A stretch of DNA of 64,000 nucleotides from Clostridia bacterium (GTDB taxonomy: Bacteria; Bacillota; Peptococcia; DRI-13; UBA5745): positions 62,001 through 126,000 of the forward strand of contig JAHDMJ010000018.1 in assembly GCA_018436095.1 (NCBI GenBank). Direction: 5' to 3'. Positions within the stretch are counted from its first letter, which is position 1. Each line of letters starts with the position of its first letter. Of the stretch, positions 1-7,795 are shown piece by piece. The notes below the pieces were generated by a model. That model was not told the origin of the DNA. It did no database searches and saw only the letters and a program-made list of their open reading frames with translations. Made by a program: the position numbers and the translations under genes.

Positions 1-2
1 GG

Positions 3-2039
3 GTTCAAAAAGCTATCATATATAATGTTGTGGTTGCCGGCGTAGTAATTACGGCAATCACCTGTTTTCTGATCGGCCGCTATTCTCTGCAAAACCATAA
101 AATACTGGCTCAAAGCCTGGCTTCTTCTTATGCTATGACGGTCAGCGAAGCGGTGGCTTCCGTAAAGAATCAAATACAGAACATTGCCGCCGACGAACAG
201 GTCTGTAACCCGGTTTTTGATGCTGAGGAACGGAGAAGCTATCTGAAGGGCCGGGCCCGGGGCACTGTGTTTACCGCTTTTTCCGTCAGCGACAGATATG
301 GAATTACCTACGAAGGAGAAAACATTGCCGGCAGCGATTTTTTTGAAAGGGCGATAGAGGGCGTCAGCTTTTTGGCGGCGCCTGTCCTGCTTCCGGACCA
401 AGAGGAGCCTGTGATTTTAGCCGGTGCTCAGGTTACGGCCATGGGGCCTACCGGCGTCGTTGCCGGCAGACTGCCCGGCGATTATTTCGGCCCCTATATC
501 CGCCGGATTTCTCTGGGTGAAACCGGCTACGGTTTTATTATCGATCCCGCCGGCAATACCGTGGCCCACGAAGACCCGGCACTACTGGGGGTCAACCTGC
601 TGCAAGCCGCCCGGGATGCCGGGCAAGAGCAATGGGCGGAGCTGCTGGAGGCTATGGCTGCCGGAGAGTCCGGCACAGAGATTATAGAGATAGAGGGTAC
701 AAAAAAGCTGCTGGCTTACTCGCCTATTGAAGCGGTGGAAGGATGGTCCCTGGCCGTATGCCAGGACTACGACGAAATACTGGCCATGAGCCGCCAGCCT
801 GTCTGGATTGCCCTGGTTGTCCTGATAGTTGCCGTGGCTTGTTCCTGGGCTTTGGCTACCTTGATTGCCGGTTCTCTGGCTAAACCGATTGCCGCCGCCG
901 TTAGCCGCTTACAGCAGCTTGCCCAAGGAGATTTGGAATCACCGGTTCCCTCTGCCGCCTCTGTTAAAGAAGCCGAGGCCTTGTTGCAGGCTTTGGAACA
1001 TACTACCGCTTCGCTGCGGGGATATGTATCGGAAATTTCCAGGGTGCTTTCGGAGATCGCCGGGGGTGACCTCACCGCTGACCGGCAGGCCGAATACCTG
1101 GGAGATTTTGCTCCCATTGGCACTTCTTTGGAGTGTATTCTTCTCTCGCTCAACGGCATGTTTGCCGAAATCGGCGGGGCAGCCGATACAATCCGGCAGG
1201 GCATGGAGCAGGTTTCCTGCGATTCCGAACAAATTTTTCAGCGCACCTGTGCCGAAGCCCAAGGAATGGCCCGCTTGGATGACAGAATCGGCGCTGTCAC
1301 CGATAGCATCAGAGCCAATACGGAAAGCCTTCAGAAGGCAGGCAGCTTATCTGAACAGATGCAGCAACGCTCCCTTCGGGCAGAGGCCAGCATGCAGGAT
1401 ATGCTGGGAGCCATCGGAGCCATGGAGCAGAATACGGAGCAAATCACCGCAATTATCGGCGTTATTGAGGATATTGCCTTTCAGACAAACATATTGGCAT
1501 TGAACGCAGCAATTGAGGCCGCCCGGGCCGGTAGTGCCGGCAAAGGATTCTCCGTGGTGGCGGGGGAGGTGCGGCAGCTTGCCCAAAAAAGCAGGCAGGC
1601 CGCCGAGGATACCCAGGTTCTCCTGAGCCAATCCATAGGATCGGTGCAAGCCGGACGCAGCCATGGGCAGAAAACCCTGCAAGCTTTAGAAGATATGGCG
1701 GAAATGGTGACGCAGGTTACAGCAACCCTGCAGCAGATCTCCGGTATGTCTGTCAGGCAGAAGCAAGCTGCTGTGGAAATGCAGGCTAATACGAAGGATA
1801 TTGTGGCTTCCATCGCTTCCAACAGCGCTTTTTCTAAGCAGTGTGCCGCCACAAGCCGGAGCTTGCTGGAAGAAGCGGCTCTTTTAGCCCAAAGAATGCA
1901 GCAATTTCGCCTGTTGGACAGGGCTGTTGCAGAGCCTTTGCCTGAGCCGATGAATACTACAGACAAACTACAGATTGATATGCTACCTTTTTCATGGAGG
2001 GACATTTATGCCTATAAGAATCCTGCTTGTCGAAGATGA
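3..2039 (+). CDS. methyl-accepting chemotaxis protein (5' end outside window)
   Basis: Transmembrane chemoreceptor that senses a ligand outside the cell and controls the CheA kinase. The reading frame is open to the window edge and the first residues already run into a hydrophobic segment, so the true start lies upstream; a GTG at 30 is only an internal option. Visible order: N-terminal membrane helix, an extracellular Cache-like sensor (about residues 35-250), a second membrane helix (about 255-280), HAMP-like linkers, then the long signalling coiled coil with the family hairpin tip ([20 protein letters not shown] near 490). The last 25-30 residues after QQFRL do not look like a normal receptor tail and read through the vanR promoter and start; they may be fusion sequence created where the van cassette joined. 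Confidence 0.93.
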   Translation, partial: VQKAIIYNVVVAGVVITAITCFLIGRYSLQNHKILAQSLASSYAMTVSEAVASVKNQIQNIAADEQVCNPVFDAEERRSYLKGRARGTVFTAFSVSDRYGITYEGENIAGSDFFERAIEGVSFLAAPVLLPDQEEPVILAGAQVTAMGPTGVVAGRLPGDYFGPYIRRISLGETGYGFIIDPAGNTVAHEDPALLGVNLLQAARDAGQEQWAELLEAMAAGESGTEIIEIEGTKKLLAYSPIEAVEGWSLAVCQDYDEILAMSRQPVWIALVVLIVAVACSWALATLIAGSLAKPIAAAVSRLQQLAQGDLESPVPSAASVKEAEALLQALEHTTASLRGYVSEISRVLSEIAGGDLTADRQAEYLGDFAPIGTSLECILLSLNGMFAEIGGAADTIRQGMEQVSCDSEQIFQRTCAEAQGMARLDDRIGAVTDSIRANTESLQKAGSLSEQMQQRSLRAEASMQDMLGAIGAMEQNTEQITAIIGVIEDIAFQTNILALNAAIEAARAGSAGKGFSVVAGEVRQLAQKSRQAAEDTQVLLSQSIGSVQAGRSHGQKTLQALEDMAEMVTQVTATLQQISGMSVRQKQAAVEMQANTKDIVASIASNSAFSKQCAATSRSLLEEAALLAQRMQQFRLLDRAVAEPLPEPMNTTDKLQIDMLPFSWRDIYAYKNPACRR
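1957..1974 (+). promoter_or_regulatory. putative VanR binding site upstream of vanR
   Basis: Two copies of CTACAGA start 11 bp apart (1957 and 1968), the spacing used by OmpR/PhoB-type regulators. The same core, CTACAGG/TTACAGG, recurs in three copies at 11-bp steps before vanW. This suggests autoregulation of vanRS by phosphorylated VanR. The site lies inside the last codons of the chemoreceptor frame, 30-50 bp before the vanR start. Direct binding is inferred, not shown. Confidence 0.6.
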
Positions 2040-2673
2040 CGAGCATATATGCAATACCGTCAAAACTTTTTTATCCGAAGCCGGATATAAAGTGGATGCT
2101 TGCCGGGACGGCAACGAAGCCCAAAAAAAATTTTACGATAATGTTTACCAGCTTGTCATTCTCGACATCATGCTGCCGGGCATAAACGGCCATGAACTTT
2201 TGCGGGAATTTCGGAAGCTGAACAATGCGCCCGTTCTGATCATGACGGCCCTCTCTGATGATGATAATCAAATCCGGGCATTCGATAACGAAGTTGACGA
2301 TTATGTGACCAAACCGTTTAAAATTCAGCTTCTGCTCAAACGGGTGGAAGCTCTGCTCCGGCGCAGCGGTGCGTTGGCCAAGGAAGTCTGTTGCGGTAAA
2401 TTGACGCTTCTGCCGGAGGAGTTCAACGTTTTCTATAACGGCGAGGAAATTGTTTTGACCCTTAAAGAGTTTGAAATTCTTTTACTGCTGGTTCAGAACA
2501 AAGGCCGGACAATATCCCATGAGATAATTCTATCCCGCATATGGGGCTATGATTTTGACGGCGACGGCAGCACCGTGCATACCCATATCAAAAACCTGCG
2601 ATCGAAGCTGCCCGCGAATATCATCAAAACTGTTCGCGGCGTAGGCTACCGGTTGGAGGAGAAATCCGAATGA
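2008..2673 (+). CDS. vanR: VanR, vanB-type response regulator
   Basis: OmpR/PhoB-family regulator that, once phosphorylated by VanS, activates the resistance genes. Receiver domain (residues 1-115) with the acidic pair EDD at 9-11, phosphoacceptor Asp53 ([10 protein letters not shown]) and the TKPF Lys; winged-helix DNA-binding domain (125-221) ending in GVGYRLEE. The start is the ATG at 2008 with GGAGGG 7-12 bases before it; an upstream in-frame start at 1975 lacks a site and would lengthen the family's usual 220 residues. It overlaps the chemoreceptor frame by 32 bases and the vanS start by 4 (ATGA). The text follows enterococcal VanR of the VanB type far more closely than the VanA type, judged from memory of those proteins. 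Confidence 0.95.
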   Translation: MPIRILLVEDDEHICNTVKTFLSEAGYKVDACRDGNEAQKKFYDNVYQLVILDIMLPGINGHELLREFRKLNNAPVLIMTALSDDDNQIRAFDNEVDDYVTKPFKIQLLLKRVEALLRRSGALAKEVCCGKLTLLPEEFNVFYNGEEIVLTLKEFEILLLLVQNKGRTISHEIILSRIWGYDFDGDGSTVHTHIKNLRSKLPANIIKTVRGVGYRLEEKSE

Positions 2674-4034
2674 AGAAGCATGGGATTTTCATTAAGGTAT
2701 TTACCTACACGGTAATTGCCATATTGCTGCTTGTCAGCGTGACGGCGGTACTGTTTTCGGGGCAATTTATGTTGTTCTACAGAACATTACAGAACCGGCA
2801 AATAGTAGCTTCTTATGAACCTTTGGTACGACGGATTCAGACAAGCAATAACAATGATATTGCCGCAATGGCACAACGCTTTTATGAAAACAACCAGTCC
2901 TTTGAGTTCCTCGTTGTGGATAATAACAACAATCCCATATATGCCACAGCAAAAGCTGATACATCAGATAATTTTAGCGGCGACTTTTTCTTTGTCGTGC
3001 ATAAGGATAAGAACTTCTCCATTATTGCTCAAAGCAGGACGGGGTTAGAATCGCTCTATCGTGATTTAGCTTTTAGGGTACTTGCTGTGTTTGCTATAAT
3101 GCTTGCGCTCAGCCTTTTTTGCGCCTATGTTTTTGCGAGACAAATAACTAAACCAATCAGGCAGCTCGTAAATAGCGCCGGGAGAATGGCGAATCTCGAG
3201 GAAGTCCCGCCGCCGGTAGAACGTAAAGATGAGCTTGGTGTATTGGCTCGTGACACTTATTTCATGTACGAAAAACTGAAAGAGACTATCTCCAGATTGG
3301 AGGATGAAATCCTGCGGGAGCGTGAATTGGAGGAAACACAGCGGTATTTCTTCTCGGCGGCTTCCCATGAATTAAAAACGCCTATCGCAGCCACAAGCGT
3401 ATTGTTGGAGGGAATGCTGGAAAATGTGGGAGATTACAAAGACCATTCTAAATACTTGCGTGAATGCGTGAAGCTGATGGACGCACAGAGCAAAACGATT
3501 TCTGAGATATTGGAGATTGTTAGCCTGAACCATGGAAAAATTGCACCCGTTCCTGAAAAAGTTGACCTCAGACATACAGTTGAAGGAATACTGCCTGACT
3601 ATCAGACCTTATCCGACTCCAAGGGCTTGCGTATCGTTACAGATATTCCTGAGATGCAGACCTGCTTTATCGACCCTAAAATGCTCCGGAAGGCTCTTTC
3701 CAATATCATATTGAATGGGGTGCAGAATACGCCCCAAAGGGGTGAGATTCGGATATGGAGCCAACCTGTGTTTGAACAATATCGCCTTTGCGTGTTGAAT
3801 ACAGGGACGAGGATAGACGATGCTGTTCTGCCGAAGCTGTTTGATCCATTCTACCGCATAGATCAAGTGCGGGATCGCAAAAGGGGGCGGAGCGGCTTGG
3901 GCCTCACCATTGTGCAGAAAACCCTGGAAGCCATGGGTATTGATTTCGCTTTAGAAAACACCCCGGAGGGCGTTCTGTTTTGGATGGACTTACCTCAGTT
4001 ATTTTGTCATGGGCCCTCCACCCCGATAATATAA
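2670..4034 (+). CDS. vanS: VanS, vanB-type sensor histidine kinase
   Basis: Membrane sensor kinase/phosphatase controlling VanR in response to glycopeptides. Two membrane helices (about 8-32 and 133-156) enclose an extracytoplasmic sensor of about 100 residues; then HAMP (157-205), the phosphoacceptor region SHELKTP with His233 (the position of the active His in VanS of VanB-type enterococci), and an ATPase domain with N, G1 and G2 boxes (SNIILNGVQNTP, GRSGLGLTIV). The large sensor domain is the vanB-type form. The C-terminus carries about 10 residues (LFCHGPSTPII region) beyond the family's usual end. ATGA overlap with vanR; a strong terminator follows directly, so regulatory and resistance genes form two transcription units. 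Confidence 0.94.
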   Translation: MKKHGIFIKVFTYTVIAILLLVSVTAVLFSGQFMLFYRTLQNRQIVASYEPLVRRIQTSNNNDIAAMAQRFYENNQSFEFLVVDNNNNPIYATAKADTSDNFSGDFFFVVHKDKNFSIIAQSRTGLESLYRDLAFRVLAVFAIMLALSLFCAYVFARQITKPIRQLVNSAGRMANLEEVPPPVERKDELGVLARDTYFMYEKLKETISRLEDEILRERELEETQRYFFSAASHELKTPIAATSVLLEGMLENVGDYKDHSKYLRECVKLMDAQSKTISEILEIVSLNHGKIAPVPEKVDLRHTVEGILPDYQTLSDSKGLRIVTDIPEMQTCFIDPKMLRKALSNIILNGVQNTPQRGEIRIWSQPVFEQYRLCVLNTGTRIDDAVLPKLFDPFYRIDQVRDRKRGRSGLGLTIVQKTLEAMGIDFALENTPEGVLFWMDLPQLFCHGPSTPII

Positions 4035-4054
4035 CCTATACTTTATCACTTTGG

Positions 4055-4085
4055 CCGGCAGGATTATTCCTGCCGGTCTTTTTTT
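4055..4085 (+). terminator. rho-independent terminator after vanRS
   Basis: Perfect 9-bp stem CCGGCAGGA / TCCTGCCGG with a 4-base TTAT loop, followed by TCTTTTTTT. It separates vanRS from the vanW-H-B-X unit, so the latter needs its own promoter. Confidence 0.92.
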
Positions 4086-4097
4086 GATTTCTTGCCG

Positions 4098-4152
4098 CTA
4101 CAGGTAAACTACAGGCCGGTTACAGGCGAAACACAGATTGCTTTGCCATAAT
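4098..4152 (+). promoter_or_regulatory. putative VanR-dependent promoter of vanWHBX
   Basis: Three direct repeats, CTACAGG (4098), CTACAGG (4109) and TTACAGG (4120), are spaced exactly 11 bp. A -10-like CATAAT follows at 4147, about 20 bases after the last repeat, with no good -35, as expected for an activator-dependent promoter. The shared core with the two repeats before vanR supports VanR as the regulator. The vanW ribosome binding site AAGGAGAG is at 4201-4208. Confidence 0.65.
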
Positions 4153-4214
4153 AGCAACCGTAGTGTTATGGCGAAAGGTTTATAGACCAGTTTTAATAAA
4201 AAGGAGAGGCTCAC

Positions 4215-5042
4215 ATGGGCAGAAAAAGAGTGACACAAATATTACCCTTCCTGCTGCCGGCCAGGGCAATGCAGCGGAAGATGTGTTTTTATGCCGGCAT
4301 GCGGTTTGATGGCCGCCGCTATGCAGAAACCATTGACGAGAAGCAGCTTCCTTATAAGCTTTTTGAAGCCAGGGGCCCATTGTACAATCGCAATACCGGC
4401 TTTGATATGGTGTATCAGGAGAACAAGGTGTTTAACCTGAAGCTGGCGGCAAAGACACTGGACGGCCTATTGATAAGGCCTGGGGAAACTTTTTCCCTTT
4501 GGCGGCTTATACGTTATGCAGACAAGGATATCCCCTATAAAGACGGTCTTACGGTTACAAATGGCAAACTTACTACCGCTTCGGGCGGCGGCATGTGTGA
4601 AATGAGCAATCTGCTCCATTGGCTGTTTCTGCACACGCCATTGACGGTTATCCAGCGGAGGGGCCATGAAGTCAAGGAGTTCCCTGAACCAAACAGCGAC
4701 AAGATTAAAGGGGTGGACGCAACAATCTCCGAGGGATGGATTGACTTAAAAGCACAAAACGATACAGATTGCAGCTATCAAATCTCGGTAACCTTCGATG
4801 ATAAAAACATCATCGGAACAGTGTTCGTAGACAAAGGGCCCCAAGTTCTGTACAGAGTTGTAAACGGCAGCATCCAGTATTTCCGGGAATGTGGCGGGAT
4901 TTATGAATACGTTGACGTTGAGAGATTGGAGATTGACGCAGACACCGGCGAAATAACAGGGCAAAAGCCGCTTTACACCAACAAATGTAAAATCTGCTAT
5001 TCCTTGCCGGAGAACGTAAAAATCAAGGAGGCAAATAATTGA
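4215..5042 (+). CDS. vanW: VanW, vanB-operon accessory protein
   Basis: Member of the VanW family, whose biochemical role is not known; it accompanies vanB- and vanG-type operons and is not required for the depsipeptide pathway itself. 275 residues, the usual length. The conserved core is visible: RPGETFS, then TTASGGGMCEMSNLL (about residues 115-130), and the C-terminal TNKCKICY segment with paired cysteines. No signal peptide is evident. The start ATG has AAGGAGAG 7-14 bases upstream. In enterococcal vanB operons vanY lies between vanS and vanW; here vanW is first in its unit and vanY is missing. The stop TGA overlaps the vanH ATG (TGATG), indicating coupled translation. Confidence 0.94.
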   Translation: MGRKRVTQILPFLLPARAMQRKMCFYAGMRFDGRRYAETIDEKQLPYKLFEARGPLYNRNTGFDMVYQENKVFNLKLAAKTLDGLLIRPGETFSLWRLIRYADKDIPYKDGLTVTNGKLTTASGGGMCEMSNLLHWLFLHTPLTVIQRRGHEVKEFPEPNSDKIKGVDATISEGWIDLKAQNDTDCSYQISVTFDDKNIIGTVFVDKGPQVLYRVVNGSIQYFRECGGIYEYVDVERLEIDADTGEITGQKPLYTNKCKICYSLPENVKIKEANN

Positions 5043-6010
5043 TGAACAACATTGGCATTACCATTTATAGCTGTGAGCATGACGAGGCGGATATGTTCCG
5101 CAGGCTATCGCCTCGCTTTGACGTCATGCCTACTATTATTAGCGACACCGTGTCGGAAAGCAATGCAAAATTAGTGCCCGGCAATCGCTGCATCAGCGTG
5201 GGACACAAATCTGAGGTTTCCGAACCGACTATTGTTGCGTTGAAGAACGCCGGAGTGAAATATATTTCTACTCGAAGCATCGGCTGCGATCATATAGATG
5301 TAAACGCAGCTGAGAGAATGGGCATCGCTGTCGGCAATGTGGCTTATTTGCCGGACGGTGTGGCCGATTACACTCTGATGCTGATGTTGATGGCCATACG
5401 CAATGCGAAGTCCATTGTACGTTCCGCAGAAAAATATGATTTCAGGCTGAACAGCACCCGTGGAAAAGAGCTGCGGGACATGACCGTAGGCGTACTGGGA
5501 ACCGGCCGCATAGGTAATGCGGTTATTAAAAGGCTGCAGGGGTTCGGATGTCATGTTTTGGCCTATGATCGTGACCAGAAAATAACGGCAGATTATGCGC
5601 CCCTCGACGAGTTGCTGCAAAATAGCGATATCGTTACGCTTCATGTGCCGCTGGGCGCAGATACGCATCATATCATTGGCCACCAACAAATAGAAAGCAT
5701 GAAGCAAGGTGCGTTTATTGTCAATACAGGGCGGGGTGCCCTTGTGGATACCGATGCGCTTATTAAGGCATTAGAAAACGGCAAGTTAGGCGGCGCAGCA
5801 TTAGATGTATTGGAGGGAGAGGAAGGGCTTTTCTATTTTGATTGCACTGGAAAACCAATTGATAATCATTTTTTATTGAAACTTCAAAATATGCCCAATG
5901 TGATAATTACGCCACATGTGGCTTACCATACCGATGGGGCGTTGTGGGATAGCGTCGAAAAAACAATCGGGAATTGTTCGGATTTTGAAAGGGGTTTGGC
6001 AAATGGATAG
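5042..6010 (+). CDS. vanH: VanH, D-lactate dehydrogenase
   Basis: NAD(P)H-dependent 2-hydroxyacid dehydrogenase that reduces pyruvate to D-lactate, the second substrate of the ligase. Visible: N-terminal catalytic half with VGHKSEVSE, Rossmann motif GVLGTGRIGNAV (about 152-163), the NTGRGALVD segment with the substrate-binding Arg environment, and the catalytic His region TPHVAYH near the C-terminus. 322 residues, standard for the family. The ATG at 5042 is chosen because it overlaps the vanW stop; a TTG one codon earlier is possible. The last codons overlap the ligase start by 8 bases. Confidence 0.95.
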   Translation: MNNIGITIYSCEHDEADMFRRLSPRFDVMPTIISDTVSESNAKLVPGNRCISVGHKSEVSEPTIVALKNAGVKYISTRSIGCDHIDVNAAERMGIAVGNVAYLPDGVADYTLMLMLMAIRNAKSIVRSAEKYDFRLNSTRGKELRDMTVGVLGTGRIGNAVIKRLQGFGCHVLAYDRDQKITADYAPLDELLQNSDIVTLHVPLGADTHHIIGHQQIESMKQGAFIVNTGRGALVDTDALIKALENGKLGGAALDVLEGEEGLFYFDCTGKPIDNHFLLKLQNMPNVIITPHVAYHTDGALWDSVEKTIGNCSDFERGLANG

Positions 6011-7037
6011 ATTAAAGGTTGCAATCTTATTTGGCGGCCGGTCGGAGGAACATGACGTGTCGGTAAAATCCGCAATAGAAATTGCCGCCCACATTGACAA
6101 TGAAAAATACGATCCGCTATACATTGGAATTACGAAATCCGGTGTTTGGAAAATCTGCGAAAAGCCATGTGTTGAATGGGAAACCGGCGATTGCTATTCA
6201 GCCATACTCTCCCCGGATAAACAAATGCACGGTCTGCTTGTTAATAAGAACCGTGATTATGAAATCCGTCACATTGATGTGGCATTTCCGGTTCTACACG
6301 GCAAGCTGGGCGAAGACGGAGCAATACAAGGCCTGTTTGCATTGTCCGGCATCCCCTTTGTAGGCTGCGATATTCAAGGCTCTGCGATTTGTATGGATAA
6401 ATCCCTTGCATACATTGTTGCCCAAAATGCCGGTATAGCTACTCCGGAATTTTCGATTATCAATGAAAACGATAAATGGACGGCAGATGCGTTTGCTTAT
6501 CCTGTTTTTGTTAAACCGGCCAGGTCAGGCTCGTCCTTTGGCGTGAAGAAGGTAGAGGGCGCAGATGAATTGGACGCTGCCATTGAATCGGCAAGACAAT
6601 ACGACAGTAAAGTTATAATTGAGCAGGCGATTTTAGGCTGCGAGGTCGGTTGTGCCGTACTGGGGAACGGTTCAGAGTTGATTGTTGGCGAAGTAGACCA
6701 AATCAGGCTGCGGCATGGTATTTTTCGCATTCATCAGGAAGCCGAGCCGGAAAAAGGCTCTGAAAATGCGGTTATTAGCGTTCCCGCCGATCTGTCGGAA
6801 AAGGAGCGGCAACGGATAAGGGAAATGGCAAAAAAGATATATAATGCCCTTGGTTGCAGAGGGCTTGCCCGTGTGGATATGTTTTTGCAGGAAGATGGCC
6901 GCATTGTGCTGAACGAAGTCAATACCCTGCCCGGTTTTACGTCATACAGCCGTTATCCCCGTATGATAACTGCTGCGGGTATAACGCTTCCCGAGCTGAT
7001 AGACCGTCTGATTGTATTAGCGTTGGAGGGGTGTTAG
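6003..7037 (+). CDS. vanB: D-alanine--D-lactate ligase, VanA/VanB group
   Basis: ATP-grasp ligase that joins D-Ala to D-lactate, giving peptidoglycan precursors with low affinity for vancomycin. 344 residues. ATP-grasp features: GGRSEEHDVS (12-20), KPARSGSSFG (171-180), and the metal-binding LNEVNTLPGF. The omega-loop has GIFRIHQE with His244, the position that distinguishes D-Ala-D-Lac ligases from Tyr-containing D-Ala-D-Ala ligases. The sequence resembles VanA and VanB about equally by eye; vanB is used because the regulators and vanW are of the VanB type. The ATG at 6003 overlaps vanH; an upstream extension to 5916 is only the shadow of vanH. Two bases separate it from vanX. Confidence 0.94.
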   Translation: MDRLKVAILFGGRSEEHDVSVKSAIEIAAHIDNEKYDPLYIGITKSGVWKICEKPCVEWETGDCYSAILSPDKQMHGLLVNKNRDYEIRHIDVAFPVLHGKLGEDGAIQGLFALSGIPFVGCDIQGSAICMDKSLAYIVAQNAGIATPEFSIINENDKWTADAFAYPVFVKPARSGSSFGVKKVEGADELDAAIESARQYDSKVIIEQAILGCEVGCAVLGNGSELIVGEVDQIRLRHGIFRIHQEAEPEKGSENAVISVPADLSEKERQRIREMAKKIYNALGCRGLARVDMFLQEDGRIVLNEVNTLPGFTSYSRYPRMITAAGITLPELIDRLIVLALEGC

Positions 7038-7039
7038 CC

Positions 7040-7648
7040 ATGGAAAAGGGATTTGTTTTTTTAGATGAAGTGTTGCGCGGTGTTCGTTGGGATGCCAAAT
7101 ATGCCACATGGGACAATTTTACGGGAAGGCCGGTAGACGGATATGAGGTCAACCGCATAGCGGGAACGCAGGCCTTGGCCCTTGCCTTGCTGGAGGCGCA
7201 AAGCCGGGCGGCAGTACTTGGGTACGGTTTACTGCTGTGGGACGGGTATCGGCCCAAAGGTGCGGTGGATTGTTTTCTGCGATGGGTCAATCTCCCGGAG
7301 GACAATCTTACAAAAGAACGTTACTATCCGAATATCGAACGGGCCGAGATGCTTACAAAGGGATATGTGGCGTCACAATCAAGTCATAGCCGGGGAAGCG
7401 CTATTGATCTCACGCTTTACCATCTAGACACGGGGGAGCTTGTTTCTATGGGAAGCAGCTTCGATTTTATGGACCAGCGTTCACACCATGGGGCGAAAGG
7501 GATTGGCGGCTTGGAAGCGCAAAACCGCAGGCGGCTATGCTCCATTATGGAGAGCAGTGGGTTTGAACCATATAGATTTGAATGGTGGCATTATGTATTG
7601 AGGAACGAACCATACCCTCATACCTATTTTGATTTCCCTGTTGCATAG
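7040..7648 (+). CDS. vanX: VanX, D-Ala-D-Ala dipeptidase
   Basis: Zinc-dependent dipeptidase (M15D) that removes normal D-Ala-D-Ala so that only D-Ala-D-Lac enters the wall. 202 residues, exactly the family length. Zinc ligands His116, Asp123 and His184, catalytic Glu181 (EWWH) and Arg71 fall at the same numbers as in the characterised enzyme, so it should be active. Start ATG at 7040 is preceded by GGAGGGG in the ligase end. It is the last gene of the operon; the next hairpin is a likely terminator. Confidence 0.96.
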   Translation: MEKGFVFLDEVLRGVRWDAKYATWDNFTGRPVDGYEVNRIAGTQALALALLEAQSRAAVLGYGLLLWDGYRPKGAVDCFLRWVNLPEDNLTKERYYPNIERAEMLTKGYVASQSSHSRGSAIDLTLYHLDTGELVSMGSSFDFMDQRSHHGAKGIGGLEAQNRRRLCSIMESSGFEPYRFEWWHYVLRNEPYPHTYFDFPVA

Positions 7649-7706
7649 CGTCAATTTATCCGGTTGTATGGGGTATGCTGGTATACGGACGGGCAAAATG
7701 CAAGAA

Positions 7707-7758
7707 AAAGAGGGTTCCCTCCTTGGTTTGCAAAACCAATTTGGGACACCCTCTCTTT
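7707..7758. terminator. hairpin between vanX and the minus-strand hydroxylase
   Basis: Arms AAAGAGGGT and ACCCTCTCTTT enclose an inner stem TTGGTTT/AAAACCAA. It can serve both convergent genes. The outer arms closely match the hairpin at 33552-33607, so it belongs to a repeated family in this genome. Confidence 0.7.
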
Positions 7759-7795
7759 CGCCTCACGATATTTTGAAATACCGAAATAGGGTCCT

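Noticed and set aside
2008-7648. Tn1549-like conjugative element around the van genes
   Set aside because: No integrase, relaxase or transfer genes within the window on either side.
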